Shown here in pieces: positions 8,848-17,718 of a stretch of DNA of 64,000 nucleotides (positions are counted from its first letter, which is position 1; each line of letters starts with the position of its first letter). The notes below the pieces were generated by a model. That model was not told the DNA's origin. It did no database searches and saw only the letters and a program-made list of their open reading frames with translations. A program made the position numbers and the translations under genes. The stretch is from Streptomyces sp. B93 (GTDB lineage Bacteria; Actinomycetota; Actinomycetes; Streptomycetales; Streptomycetaceae): contig NZ_JAGPXL010000012.1 of NCBI RefSeq assembly GCF_018070565.1, forward strand, positions 143,075 to 207,074, read 5' to 3'.

Positions 8848-9960
8848 CTACCCGTGCTGGACGAGGCGGCCCGCGTCCCGGGCCAGCGCGGTCAGGCGGG
8901 AGATCGCGCGGAAGTACTTCTTGCGGTACCCGCCCTTCAGCATCTCCTCGCTGAACAGCTGGTCGAACGGCAGTCCGGAGGCCAGCACCGGGACCTCACG
9001 GTCGTAGAGCCGGTCCGCGAGGACCACCAGGCGCAGGGCCGTCGACTGGTCCGGGACCGGGCGGACATCGGTGAGGCAGACCGCCCGCAGGCCGTCGGTG
9101 AGGGCGCCGTACCGGCTGGGGTGGACCTTGGCGAGGTGGTCGAGCAGCCGCGGGAAGTCGTCGAGGGCGGCGCCCTCGGTGGCGTAGGCCGCCTTGGTCA
9201 CCTGCTCGTCGGTGAACGGCGGCGGGGCCTCGGGCAGACCGCGGTGGCGGTAGTCCTCGCCGTCGATGCGCAGCGCGCGGAAGTGCGCGGACAGGCCCTG
9301 GATCTCGCGCAGGAAGTCGGCGGCGGCGAAGCGGCCCTCGCCGAGCTTGCCGGGCAGGGTGTTGGAGGTGGCGGCGAGCGCGACACCCGCGTCCACCAGC
9401 TTGCCGAGGAGGGTCGAGACCAGGACCGTGTCGCCGGGGTCGTCCAGCTCGAACTCGTCGATGCACAGCAGGCGGTGGCCGGACAGGGTGCGCACGGTCT
9501 GCTGGAAGCCGAGGGCGCCGACCAGGTTGGTCAGCTCCACGAAGGTGCCGAACGCCTTGAGCGCGGGTTCGGCCGGGGTGGCGTGCCACAGGGAGGCCAG
9601 CAGATGGGTCTTGCCGACGCCGTAGCCGCCGTCGAGGTAGACGCCGCGGGGGCCGGTGGCGGGCTTGGCCTTCGCCCTGCCGAGGCCGAAGAGGCCGCGC
9701 CTGCCGGTGCCGGTCGCGCCCGCCCCGCCGAGCCCGGCGGCGAAGCCCTCCAGGACCCTCACGGCCTCGCTCTGGCTGGGCTGGTTCGGGTCCGGTATGT
9801 AGGTGCCGAACCGCACCGAGTCGAACCGCGGCGGCGGCACCATCTCGGCGACGAGCCGGTCCGCGGGGACGTGCGGCTCTCGCGCGCACAGGGACAGCGG
9901 GGCGGTATCGGCGGCGGGGCCGATGCCGGGGGCGGTGGGACCGGGAGTGGAGGACGACAC
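8848..9960 (-). CDS. zapE: ZapE/AFG1-family ATPase
   Basis: A 370-residue P-loop ATPase of the AFG1/ZapE family, linked to Z-ring stability in proteobacteria and to mitochondrial proteostasis. Walker A is GGYGVGKT, Walker B is LLCIDEFEL, and sensor-1 is AATSNTLP. The C-terminal ASGLPFDQLFSEEMLKGGYRKKYFRAISRL block is characteristic. The N-terminus has the family element LCAREPHVPADRLVAEMVPPPRF. The GTG at 9960 is selected because GGGGA precedes it and it gives the short SSSTPG leader; an upstream ATG at 9999 would overlap the divergent gene's start. It is divergent from the reductase gene with only 37 bp between start codons, so promoters must overlap. Confidence 0.9.
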   Translation of the reverse strand: MSSSTPGPTAPGIGPAADTAPLSLCAREPHVPADRLVAEMVPPPRFDSVRFGTYIPDPNQPSQSEAVRVLEGFAAGLGGAGATGTGRRGLFGLGRAKAKPATGPRGVYLDGGYGVGKTHLLASLWHATPAEPALKAFGTFVELTNLVGALGFQQTVRTLSGHRLLCIDEFELDDPGDTVLVSTLLGKLVDAGVALAATSNTLPGKLGEGRFAAADFLREIQGLSAHFRALRIDGEDYRHRGLPEAPPPFTDEQVTKAAYATEGAALDDFPRLLDHLAKVHPSRYGALTDGLRAVCLTDVRPVPDQSTALRLVVLADRLYDREVPVLASGLPFDQLFSEEMLKGGYRKKYFRAISRLTALARDAGRLVQHG

Positions 9961-9997
9961 GGTTCCCCATGCTAAGCCGCGTGGAACACTGCACGTC

Positions 9998-10816
9998 ATG
10001 CGACGCCTGTTCCCTGTGACCGACCAGACAGCGACCGACCGGCCGGCGACCGACCAGACAGTGCCCCCGGCCTCCGTCGACCGTGAGTGGAGCCTCGACG
10101 AGCTGGCCGCCGCCTACGCCTATCCGGAGGCCGAACCGGGGCCGGGTGGTCCCCGGGTGTGGCTGCGGGCCAACATGGTCTCCACGCTGGACGGGGCGGC
10201 GCAGCACGACGGCCGTTCGCAGCCCATCTCCGACGCGACCGACATGCGGATCTTCGGCACCCTGCGGGCGCTGGCCGACGTGGTCCTGGTCGGCGCCGAA
10301 ACGGTACGCCAGGAGGGCTACCGCCCGGCACGCGCGCGTGCGGAGTTCGCGGCGCTGCGGGAGGCGGCGGGGCAGGCACCGGCCGCGGCGATCGCGGTGG
10401 TCAGTGCCAGTCTGGCGCTGGACTGGTCGCTGCCGCTGTTCACCTCGCCCCTGGTGCCCACGGTCGTCCTCACCGGCGCGGCGGCGGCCCCCGGCCGGAT
10501 CGCGGCCGCCGAGAAGGCCGGGGCCAGGGTGGTGATCGCCGGTGACGGGATGGGCGTGGACCCCGCGCGGGCGGTGCGCGCGCTCGCCGAGCTGGGGCAC
10601 ACCCGGCTGCTGACCGAGGGCGGCCCCCGGCTGCTCGGACAGCTGGTGGCGGCCGAGGTGCTGGACGAGCTGTGCCTGACCGTCTCGCCGATGCTGACCG
10701 CGGGTGACGCGCAGCGGATCGCCGGGGGGCCGTCGGTGGCGGTGCCGCACCGCTTCGAGCTGGCGTCCCTGCTGGAGGAGCGCGGGTTCCTGTTCAGTCG
10801 CTACCACCGGGTCTGA
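9998..10816 (+). CDS. RibD C-terminal-domain reductase (pyrimidine reductase family)
   Basis: A 272-residue NADPH-dependent reductase with the dihydrofolate-reductase-like fold of the RibD C-terminal half. Motifs are NMVSTLDGAAQHDGRSQPISDATD (substrate and cofactor loops), ADVVLVGAETVRQEGY, and LLTEGGPRLLGQL, which contributes the NADPH-binding Gly pair. In riboflavin synthesis this domain reduces the ribosyl side chain of the pyrimidine intermediate, but there is no deaminase domain here and no rib gene nearby. It may instead reduce a related substrate. The ATG at 9998 has no clear Shine-Dalgarno, so the message may have a very short leader. It shares its promoter interval with zapE on the other strand. 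Confidence 0.85.
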   Translation: MRRLFPVTDQTATDRPATDQTVPPASVDREWSLDELAAAYAYPEAEPGPGGPRVWLRANMVSTLDGAAQHDGRSQPISDATDMRIFGTLRALADVVLVGAETVRQEGYRPARARAEFAALREAAGQAPAAAIAVVSASLALDWSLPLFTSPLVPTVVLTGAAAAPGRIAAAEKAGARVVIAGDGMGVDPARAVRALAELGHTRLLTEGGPRLLGQLVAAEVLDELCLTVSPMLTAGDAQRIAGGPSVAVPHRFELASLLEERGFLFSRYHRV

Positions 10817-10878
10817 CGGACGGTGCCAAATCGGCGGAATGTGTCGTTCCGGTTAGCTTCCGGTGGGCAGACTAGGAC

Positions 10879-10895
10879 TCGCACGCCCCGTGCGA
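10879..10895 (+). other. Small hairpin in the leader of the stress-protein-like gene
   Basis: A 7-bp perfect stem (TCGCACG/CGTGCGA) with a 3-nt loop lies 88 bp upstream of the GTG at 10984. It may be part of the 5' leader or a weak terminator of the reductase transcript. No riboswitch class is recognised. Confidence 0.35.
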
Positions 10896-10983
10896 ACTCG
10901 GGGCAGGATGGTTTCCGCAGGGCCCGGCAGCGGCCCACGCAGGAGATGAGGGCCCGTGGGTCCTCGAAGGAGAAGGGCGTCTG

Positions 10984-11457
10984 GTGTTCACAAGCGTTCT
11001 GATGATCGAGAAGGCCCTGACATCCGCTGACGTGGAATTCGTCACCACCTTGCACGGTGATGAGTCGGTCGCCTTCCACGTGCTGCTCCAACCACGCGGC
11101 GAGCAGGCCGACCGGCTGCTGCGGGCCATCGACGACGTGGCGCTCGGCGAACTCGACGAGGCCGTGCGCGAGGGGGAGACCCCCGAGGGCGAGGAGGCGA
11201 AGAGCGTCGGACAGCAGGCCCTGGAGGTGTCCCTCACCGCCCTGCGCGCCTCCGGGAGCGCGGCGGAGGGACGGCTGGTCGAGGACCACCCCCTGGACGC
11301 GCTGAAGAAGCTCGTCGAGGAGACCGGCGCCGACGAGGTGATCGTGCTCACCGACCCGCACTACGTGGAGGAGTTCTTCCACCGCGACTGGGCCTCGCGG
11401 GCCCGCCACAAGGTGGGGGTGCCGGTGCTGAAGCTGTTCTCGCACAGCAAGGCGTGA
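10984..11457 (+). CDS. Conserved hypothetical protein, possibly universal-stress-protein-like
   Basis: A 157-residue acidic cytoplasmic protein starting at GTG with AGGAGAAGGG upstream. The C-terminal half (LDALKKLVEETGADEVIVLTDPHYVEEFFHRDWASRARHK) has the helix, then VIVLTDP strand, then DWASRAR helix pattern of the C-terminal part of universal stress proteins, and ends with GVPVLKLF. Streptomyces orthologues are sometimes labelled indole-3-glycerol phosphate synthase; the length and lack of barrel motifs argue against that. It precedes murC by 133 bp on the same strand. I do not assign a function beyond a possible nucleotide-binding stress role. Confidence 0.75.
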   Translation: MFTSVLMIEKALTSADVEFVTTLHGDESVAFHVLLQPRGEQADRLLRAIDDVALGELDEAVREGETPEGEEAKSVGQQALEVSLTALRASGSAAEGRLVEDHPLDALKKLVEETGADEVIVLTDPHYVEEFFHRDWASRARHKVGVPVLKLFSHSKA

Positions 11458-11590
11458 CGTACGGCGCCCAGCGCGACGGGCCCCACCCCCTAGGCTGGGG
11501 CCCGGTCTTCTACGCTTCGTCTCTTACGCCGTCTCGTACGCTTCGACCGCACGCCCGTACCGCATGTACCGCATCCTGGGAGATACACGC

Positions 11591-12979
11591 ATGGCACCCG
11601 GCCTTCCTACCGCCATGGACCGACCGCACTTCATCGGCATCGGCGGCGCCGGAATGTCGGGGATCGCCAAGATCCTCGCCCAGCGCGGGGCCGCGGTCGC
11701 GGGCAGCGACGCCAAGGACTCCGAGACCGCCGAGGCGCTGCGCGCGCTGGGCGTCACCGTGCACATCGGGCACGCCGCCGCGCACCTCGCCGACGACGCC
11801 AGCTGTGTCGTCGTCTCCTCCGCGATCCGCGCCGACAACCCCGAGCTGGCCCGCGCCGCCGAGCTGGGCATCCCGGTGGTGCACCGCTCCGACGCGCTGG
11901 CCGCGCTGATGGACGGCCTGCGCCCGATCGCCGTCGCGGGCACCCACGGCAAGACCACCACCACCTCGATGCTGGCGGTCTCCCTCGGCGAACTGGGCCT
12001 GAAGCCGTCGTACGCCATCGGCGGCGACCTCGACGCCCCCGGCTCCAACGCCCTGCACGGCCAGGGCGAGATCTTCGTGGCCGAGGCGGACGAAAGCGAC
12101 CGGAGCTTCCACAAGTACGCCCCCGAGGTCGCCATCGTCCTCAACGTCGAACTCGACCACCACGCCAACTACGCGTCCATGGACGAGATCTACGAGTCCT
12201 TCGAGACCTTCGCGGGCCGGATCGTCCCCGGCGGCACCCTGGTGATCTCCGCCGACCACGAGGGCGCGCGCGAACTGACCCGGCGGCTGGCCGGAGCGGT
12301 GCGGACGGTGACGTACGGAGAGGCCGACGACGCCGACGTACGCGTCCTGTCCGTCGTACCGCAGGGCCTCAGGAGCGAGGTCACCGTGGTGCTGGACGGC
12401 GCCGAGCTGACCTTCACCGTCTCCGTGCCCGGCCGCCACTACGCGCACAACGCGGTCGCCGCGCTCGCCGCGGGCGCCGCCCTCGGCATCCCGGCCACCG
12501 AGCTGGCCCCCGCCCTGGCCGCGTACACGGGCGTCAAGCGGCGGCTCCAGCTCAAGGGCGAGGCCGCCGGGGTGCAGGTCATCGACTCCTACGCGCACCA
12601 CCCGACCGAGATGACCGCCGACCTGGAGGCGATGCGCGCCGCCGCCGGGGACGCCCGCATCCTGGTGGTCTTCCAGCCCCACCTCTTCTCCCGCACCCAG
12701 GAGCTGGGCAAGGAGATGGGGCAGGCGCTGGCCCTCGCCGACGCCTCCGTCGTCCTGGACATCTACCCGGCCCGCGAGGACCCGGTCCCCGGCGTCACCA
12801 GCGCCCTGATCATCGACGCGGCCCGCGCGGCGGGCGCCGACGTGACCGCCGTCCACGACAAGGCCGAGGTGCCCGACGTGGTGGCGGGAATGGCCGGGGC
12901 CGGTGATCTGGTTCTGACCATGGGCGCGGGCGACGTCACCGACCTCGGACCGCGCATCCTGGACCGCCTGTCTGAGTAA
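11591..12979 (+). CDS. murC: UDP-N-acetylmuramate--L-alanine ligase
   Basis: A 462-residue Mur ligase catalysing ATP-dependent addition of L-Ala to UDP-MurNAc, the first peptide step of peptidoglycan precursor synthesis in the cytoplasm. The Rossmann entry FIGIGGAGMSGIAKILAQRG binds the UDP sugar. VAGTHGKTTTTSML is the P-loop, EADESDRSF and NVELDHHANY are Mur-specific metal and substrate blocks, and DSYAHHPTEM with FQPHLFSRTQEL marks the C-terminal MurC domain. Length fits the family. The ATG at 11591 has GGGAG upstream; an in-frame ATG at 11564 is less likely. It stands away from the dcw cluster, as is usual in Streptomyces, and is followed 13 bp later by msrB, probably one transcript. Confidence 0.96.
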   Translation: MAPGLPTAMDRPHFIGIGGAGMSGIAKILAQRGAAVAGSDAKDSETAEALRALGVTVHIGHAAAHLADDASCVVVSSAIRADNPELARAAELGIPVVHRSDALAALMDGLRPIAVAGTHGKTTTTSMLAVSLGELGLKPSYAIGGDLDAPGSNALHGQGEIFVAEADESDRSFHKYAPEVAIVLNVELDHHANYASMDEIYESFETFAGRIVPGGTLVISADHEGARELTRRLAGAVRTVTYGEADDADVRVLSVVPQGLRSEVTVVLDGAELTFTVSVPGRHYAHNAVAALAAGAALGIPATELAPALAAYTGVKRRLQLKGEAAGVQVIDSYAHHPTEMTADLEAMRAAAGDARILVVFQPHLFSRTQELGKEMGQALALADASVVLDIYPAREDPVPGVTSALIIDAARAAGADVTAVHDKAEVPDVVAGMAGAGDLVLTMGAGDVTDLGPRILDRLSE

Positions 12980-12992
12980 GGGGCTGAGGCAC

Positions 12993-13397
12993 ATGTCGTA
13001 CGACGTCGAGAAGCCGGACGAGCAGTGGCGGGCGGAGCTGTCCCCGGCCGAGTACGCCGTACTGCGGCAGGCCGGGACGGAGCCCGCCTTCACCGGTGAG
13101 TACACCGACACCAAGACCGAGGGCGTCTACTCCTGCCGGGCCTGCGGCGCCGAACTGTTCACCTCGGACACCAAGTTCGAGTCGCACTGCGGCTGGCCGT
13201 CGTTCTTCGACCCGAAGGACAGCGACGCCGTGGAACTGCTGGAGGACCGCTCCCACGGCATGGTCCGCACCGAGGTGCGCTGCGCGCGCTGCGGTTCGCA
13301 CCTCGGGCACGTCTTCGAGGGCGAGGGCTACCCGACCCCGACCGACCAGCGGTACTGCATCAACAGCATCTCCCTGCGGCTGGCGCCGCGGGACTGA
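12993..13397 (+). CDS. msrB: Peptide-methionine (R)-S-oxide reductase
   Basis: A 134-residue MsrB that reduces the R epimer of methionine sulfoxide in oxidised proteins. The zinc site is two CxxC pairs (Cys48/Cys51 in CRACG and Cys97/Cys100 in CARCG). The catalytic Cys122 lies in QRYCINSISL, and Cys66 in SHCGWPSF is the likely resolving Cys. The block SHLGHVFEGEGYPTPTDQRYC is diagnostic. The gene follows murC by 13 bp and is likely co-transcribed with it, a common Streptomyces arrangement. It converges with the flippase-like gene, whose stop is 30 bp away. Confidence 0.96.
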   Translation: MSYDVEKPDEQWRAELSPAEYAVLRQAGTEPAFTGEYTDTKTEGVYSCRACGAELFTSDTKFESHCGWPSFFDPKDSDAVELLEDRSHGMVRTEVRCARCGSHLGHVFEGEGYPTPTDQRYCINSISLRLAPRD

Positions 13398-13427
13398 CGC
13401 CGACCAGCGCCCTGGCCCCGCCGTCCC

Positions 13428-14426
13428 TCACAGCACCTTCCGCTGGACCAGGGCCGACAGCACCAGGGCGCCCGGCAGCAGGGGAACCCACACCGTCAGG
13501 ACGCGGTAGGCGATCACGGTCGCCGTGGCGAGGCCGACCGGGGCGCCGAACGCGGCCATCGTGACCACCAGCGCCGCGTCCACCGGCCCGATGCCGCCCG
13601 GAGCCGGTACGGCGCCCACCGCGGTGCTGGCCAGCAGCAGCGCGAGGACCACCTCCGCCCAGGTCAGCGGCAGACCCAGCGAGAAGCCGACCGTGGCGAT
13701 CACACTGCCCTGGACCAGCGGGGTGGCCGCGGCCCCGCCCCACAGGGCGAGGACCCGGCTGGGGCGGGTGTGCAGCAGCCGCGCGTCGGTCAGGGCGGTC
13801 CGCAGGAAGCCCACGGCGGGGCGGCGCAGCGGGCGCACCAGGACGAACAGCAGCACGGCGGTGGCGAGCGCGGCCAGCACGCCCCCGGCGCCCAGGGCCA
13901 CCGTCCGGGTGTCGGGGGCCGGCGTGGCGAGCCGCAGCGGCTCCGGGAAGGCGAGCAGGAAGACCAGCAGGACCAGGATTTTCGCCACCGGCCTGACCAG
14001 CGCGTAGAGGGCGAGCGACGCGGTGGCCCGGGCCGGCGGGACGCCCTGGCGGGTCAGGAAACGCAAGGTGACGGCATGCGCGCCGAGGCTCGCCGGGAGC
14101 ACATGGTTGGCGGCGCCCGCCGCGAACTGCGAGGCGAGCAGGAGACCCGGCGGCAGCCGCTCCGGAAGCGCGCCCTGCCGGACCAGCGAGGCGACCACCC
14201 AGCCCAGGCAGGTGAACAGGGCGGCGGCCAGCAGCCAGCCCGGGTCGGCGGCGGCGAGGCGGGCCGCGCCGCCCCGCATCGAGGGCCAGTCGGCCACCGC
14301 CCACCCCCCGATGAGCAGCAGCGGGGCCACGGTCAGGGTCCGGCGGACCAGCCGGGCGGCCCTCGGGGAGCGGACGGCGGTGGGGAGCGGCGCGGTCAGG
14401 GCGTGGTCGATCCGGAGCTGGGACAC
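13428..14426 (-). CDS. Flippase-like (LPG synthase TM / UPF0104 family) integral membrane protein
   Basis: A 332-residue polytopic protein with about seven or eight membrane helices, including APLLLIGGWAVADWP, PGWLLAAALFTCLGWVVASL, KILVLLVFLLAF and WAEVVLALLLASTAVGA. The motif VPAPGGIGPVDAALVVTMAAFG is the hallmark of the lysylphosphatidylglycerol-synthase transmembrane/AglD family, which includes lipid flippases and accessory lipid-modifying proteins. There is no fused aminoacyl-transferase domain. It starts at GTG 14426. The substrate is unknown, and its neighbours give no clear pathway. Confidence 0.85.
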   Translation of the reverse strand: MSQLRIDHALTAPLPTAVRSPRAARLVRRTLTVAPLLLIGGWAVADWPSMRGGAARLAAADPGWLLAAALFTCLGWVVASLVRQGALPERLPPGLLLASQFAAGAANHVLPASLGAHAVTLRFLTRQGVPPARATASLALYALVRPVAKILVLLVFLLAFPEPLRLATPAPDTRTVALGAGGVLAALATAVLLFVLVRPLRRPAVGFLRTALTDARLLHTRPSRVLALWGGAAATPLVQGSVIATVGFSLGLPLTWAEVVLALLLASTAVGAVPAPGGIGPVDAALVVTMAAFGAPVGLATATVIAYRVLTVWVPLLPGALVLSALVQRKVL

Positions 14427-14630
14427 GGCGTACGTCGTCCTTCCACGGGTCGCCCGCCGGGGTGCGGGGGCGGACGGACGCAGGGCGCGGGGGAGCGCGG
14501 GGCGAGGGGGACGGCGGCAATGTTCCCCGCCGGTGTGACGCCTCGGTGTCCGGTGGCCGACGCGGCAGCGTCAGCGGGAGGGCGACGTGGGTGCCCGGTA
14601 GCCCCTGGAGGGGCGACCGGGCGGTGGCGC

Positions 14631-15533
14631 TCAGCGCGCCAGCAGCGCGCGCAGGGCCCTGGTCACCTCCGCCGGGTCCTCCTCGGCCATGAAGTGGCCG
14701 CAGGTGACGGTCGAGTGCACCAGGTCAGGCGCCCAGGCCCGCCACAGCGCGGTGGCGTCGTAGCCGAGGGCGGCGCCCCAGTCCTGCTGGAGCACGGTCA
14801 CCGGCATCCGCAGCGTCGTCCCGGCGGCGCGGTCCGCCTCGTCGTGCTCGACGTCGATGCCCGCCGAGGCCCGGTAGTCCGCGACGATCGACGGCACCGC
14901 CTCCCGGCAGGCCCGCAGGTAGGCGGCGCGCACCTCGGCGGGCACCGCACCGGGGTCGCGGGTCCACAGGTCGAGGAAGTGGCCGAAGAACACGTCCGGC
15001 GCGGCACCGATCATCGCCTCGGGCAGGCCGGGCGGCTGCGCCATCAGATACAGGTGGAAGCCGACCGCCGCGCTCGTGCCGTGCAGCACGTCCCACATGT
15101 CCAGCGTGGGCACGATGTCCAGCAGCGCCAGGTGGGTGACGGTCTCCGGGTGGTCGAGCCCGGCGCGGAAGGCGACCAGCGCGCCGCGGTCGTGGCCCGC
15201 CAGGGCGAACCGGTCGTGGCCGAGGGCACGGGCCAGCGCCACGACGTCCCGCGCCATGGTGCGCTTGCTGTACGCCGACCCGTCCGCCGTCCCTTCCGCC
15301 GCTTCGGCGGGCTTGTCGCTGGCGCCGTAGCCGCGCAGGTCGGGACAGATGACGGTGTGGTCGGCCGCGAGGTCGGCGGCGACGTGCCGCCACATCAGGT
15401 GCGTCTGCGGGAAGCCGTGCAGCAGGACGACGGGACTGCCGGAGCCGCCGACCGCGGCGTGCAGCGCGACGCCGTCGGCGACGGGGACGTGGTGCTGCTC
15501 GAAACCGGGGATGGACAGGGGGTCGGTGGTCAT
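14631..15533 (-). CDS. Alpha/beta hydrolase of haloacetate dehalogenase/epoxide hydrolase type
   Basis: A 300-residue cytoplasmic hydrolase. LHGFPQTHLMW holds the oxyanion His-Gly, DLRGYGASDKP follows, and the nucleophile elbow is GHDRGA with Asp instead of Ser, as in dehalogenases and epoxide hydrolases. ALLDIVPT and the C-terminal CGHFMAEEDP (catalytic His) match fluoroacetate dehalogenases closely. However, the halide-pocket Trp that follows the pocket His in FAc-dehalogenases is Leu here (FHLYLMAQP). Dehalogenase activity is therefore doubtful; an epoxide or ester substrate is equally possible. The ATG at 15533 has AGGAAAG upstream. It is divergent from a SARP-type regulator with a 117-bp shared promoter interval, suggesting local control. 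Confidence 0.85.
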   Translation of the reverse strand: MTTDPLSIPGFEQHHVPVADGVALHAAVGGSGSPVVLLHGFPQTHLMWRHVAADLAADHTVICPDLRGYGASDKPAEAAEGTADGSAYSKRTMARDVVALARALGHDRFALAGHDRGALVAFRAGLDHPETVTHLALLDIVPTLDMWDVLHGTSAAVGFHLYLMAQPPGLPEAMIGAAPDVFFGHFLDLWTRDPGAVPAEVRAAYLRACREAVPSIVADYRASAGIDVEHDEADRAAGTTLRMPVTVLQQDWGAALGYDATALWRAWAPDLVHSTVTCGHFMAEEDPAEVTRALRALLAR

Positions 15534-15650
15534 GGGGTGCGCTTTCCTCTCGGGCGCCGGTGACGGACACGACGAGCCTGCCGGTGCCGGATCAGCGGAC
15601 AATCAGTACGACGATCAGTGCGGCGACGGCCGGGAAGGTGAGGCAGGGGC

Positions 15651-17594
15651 ATGGGGCGAGTCGCGTTCGGGGTGCTCGGGCCGGTCACGGCCGAGCGCGG
15701 CGGCACCGCCCTCGCCCTGAAGGGCCCCCGGCACCGGGCGGTCCTGGCCCGGCTGCTGGTGGCCCGCCGCCGGACCGTGCCCGTCGGCCTGCTGATCGAC
15801 GACCTGTGGCCGGAGCCGCCGACGGGCGCCGTGGGAGCCGTACGGACCTTCGTCGGTGATCTGCGCCGGGTCCTGGAACCGGACCGGCCGCCCCGCGCGC
15901 CCGCCCGGCTGCTGGTCACCGAGGGCCCCGGGTACGCCCTGCGCGCCGAGCCGGACGACGTGGACGCCTGGCGTTTCGAGGCGGCCGTGGGCGCCGCCGC
16001 CGGGCTGCCGCCCGAGCGGGCCGCCGAACGGCTCGGCGCCGCCCTCGCCCTGTGGCGCGGCCCCGCCTACGCCGACTTCGCCGACGCCGACTGGACCCGC
16101 GCGGAGCGGGCCCGCCTCGGTGAGCTGCGGCTGGGTGCGGTGGAGCAGCTGGCGGCGGCCCGGCTCGGCGCGGGGCGGGCCGCCGAGGCGGTGCCCGACC
16201 TCCAGGCCCATCTCACCGAGCACCCGTGGCGGGAGGAGGCGCTGCGGCTGCTGGCCCTCGCGCTGTACCGGACCGGGCGGCAGCCGGACGCGCTGGCCGT
16301 GCTGCGCCGGGGGCGCGGGGAACTCGCCGGGCGGCTCGGCCTTGACCCCGGGCCCGAGCTGAGCCGTCTGGAGGCCGACATCCTCGCCCGGCATCCGCGC
16401 CTGGACGCGCCCGGCGGGCCCGCCGGCACGGCGGCGCGGCTGTGGGAGCGGACGGCGGCGGCGTACGACCGCACGGTGGCCACCGGTGCCCGGGCCCGGC
16501 TGGAGTCCACGGTCGGTCTGATCCGCAGTCTGGCGGTGACCGGCGGCAGCGGGCTGCGGGCCGCCCAGGAGACCCGGCTCGCGGCCGTCGCCGCAGCGGA
16601 GGAGTACGGCGACGCCGAACTCACCGCGCGCATCATCGGCGCGTACGACGTGCCCGCGATCTGGACCCGGTCCGATGACCCGGAGGCGTCCGCGCGGCTG
16701 GTCGCGGCCGCCGAACGCACCCTCGCGGCGTTGCCGTCGGGTTCCGCCCGGGACGCCGTGCGGTGCCGTCTGCTCGCCACGGTCGCCGTGGAGACGCGCG
16801 GTGTGCGTTCGGCCCGGGGGCCGCGTGCCGCCGCCGAGGCGGAGGCGCTCGCGCGGCGGCTCGACGACCCGGGCCTGCTCGCCTTCGCCCTCAACGGTGT
16901 GTTCATGCAGTCCTGCACGCGGGCGGGGCTCGCCGGGCGGCGTGATCGCATCGGGGCGGAGCTGGTGGGGCTGGGGGCGCGTACCGGGCTGGTGACGTAC
17001 GAGGTGCTCGGGCATCTCGTGCGGGTCCAGGCGCTGTCGGCTCGGGGTGACTTCGGGGGTGCCGACGCGCATGCCGAGGCGGCGGATCGGCTTGCGGATC
17101 GGCATGAACTCTCGTTGGTCGGGGTCTTCACGGAGTGGTACCGGGCGCTGCGGACCGCCGCGACGGGGGCGCCGGAGCGGGCGGAGTCCGCGTATCGGGC
17201 GGCTGCCGGTCGGCTGGACGGTGCGGGTATGCCCGGCGTGGAGCGGGGGTTGTTGCCGTTGGCGCTTCTGTGCCTGCGGCTGGTGGCGGGCGCCGATCCG
17301 GAGGTCGATGTCGAGGCGGACTGGGGGCCGTACCGGGCCTGGGCGGAGGCGCTTGTGGGGCGGGACGGCGAGGTGGTGCGGGCGCTTCCTGAGCCGCCGC
17401 CGGATCTGATGTACGAGGCATTGTGCTGTCTCCAGATCGCTGCGGCGCGGCGCCTCGGTGACCGGGCGGCGTTGCCGCGGGCGTACGGCTGGCTTCGTCC
17501 CGCCTCGGGGGAACTGGCGGGCGCGGGGAGCGGGATGGTGACCCTGGGACCGGTGGACGACTGGTTGGCGGGGATGGGGAGCGGCGTGCGGTGA
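15651..17594 (+). CDS. AfsR/SARP-family transcriptional regulator (OmpR-type DNA binding plus BTAD)
   Basis: A 647-residue regulator. Residues 3-90 form a winged-helix DNA-binding domain (FGVLGPVTAERGG, then LLIDDLWPEPPTGAVGAVRTFVGDLRRVLEPD). Residues about 97-245 are the bacterial transcriptional activation domain (DVDAWRFEAAVGAA, WREEALRLLALALYRTGRQPDAL, LGLDPGPELSRLEADIL). The C-terminal 400 residues are Ala/Arg-rich helical TPR-like repeats without a recognisable NB-ARC ATPase P-loop, unlike full AfsR. SARPs activate secondary-metabolite or local genes by binding direct repeats. Its closest candidate target is the divergent hydrolase. Codon use in the last third drops slightly in third-position GC (more T/G-rich codons), perhaps from relaxed selection. 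Confidence 0.88.
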   Translation: MGRVAFGVLGPVTAERGGTALALKGPRHRAVLARLLVARRRTVPVGLLIDDLWPEPPTGAVGAVRTFVGDLRRVLEPDRPPRAPARLLVTEGPGYALRAEPDDVDAWRFEAAVGAAAGLPPERAAERLGAALALWRGPAYADFADADWTRAERARLGELRLGAVEQLAAARLGAGRAAEAVPDLQAHLTEHPWREEALRLLALALYRTGRQPDALAVLRRGRGELAGRLGLDPGPELSRLEADILARHPRLDAPGGPAGTAARLWERTAAAYDRTVATGARARLESTVGLIRSLAVTGGSGLRAAQETRLAAVAAAEEYGDAELTARIIGAYDVPAIWTRSDDPEASARLVAAAERTLAALPSGSARDAVRCRLLATVAVETRGVRSARGPRAAAEAEALARRLDDPGLLAFALNGVFMQSCTRAGLAGRRDRIGAELVGLGARTGLVTYEVLGHLVRVQALSARGDFGGADAHAEAADRLADRHELSLVGVFTEWYRALRTAATGAPERAESAYRAAAGRLDGAGMPGVERGLLPLALLCLRLVAGADPEVDVEADWGPYRAWAEALVGRDGEVVRALPEPPPDLMYEALCCLQIAAARRLGDRAALPRAYGWLRPASGELAGAGSGMVTLGPVDDWLAGMGSGVR

Positions 17595-17718
17595 CCGTGA
17601 GGGCGTTGCGCGACGCAGCTAGGGCGGATGCGGTAGCCGGGCGGGGGGCTTCCTTACGAATCCGGGACATCCGGGGCCGGGGGCCGCGGTGCGAGGGCTG
17701 GGATGCGAGGCTGGCCGG

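Noticed and set aside
10984..11457. Indole-3-glycerol phosphate synthase, a label sometimes given to such proteins
   Set aside because: It has only 157 residues, no TIM-barrel phosphate-binding motifs and no trp genes nearby.
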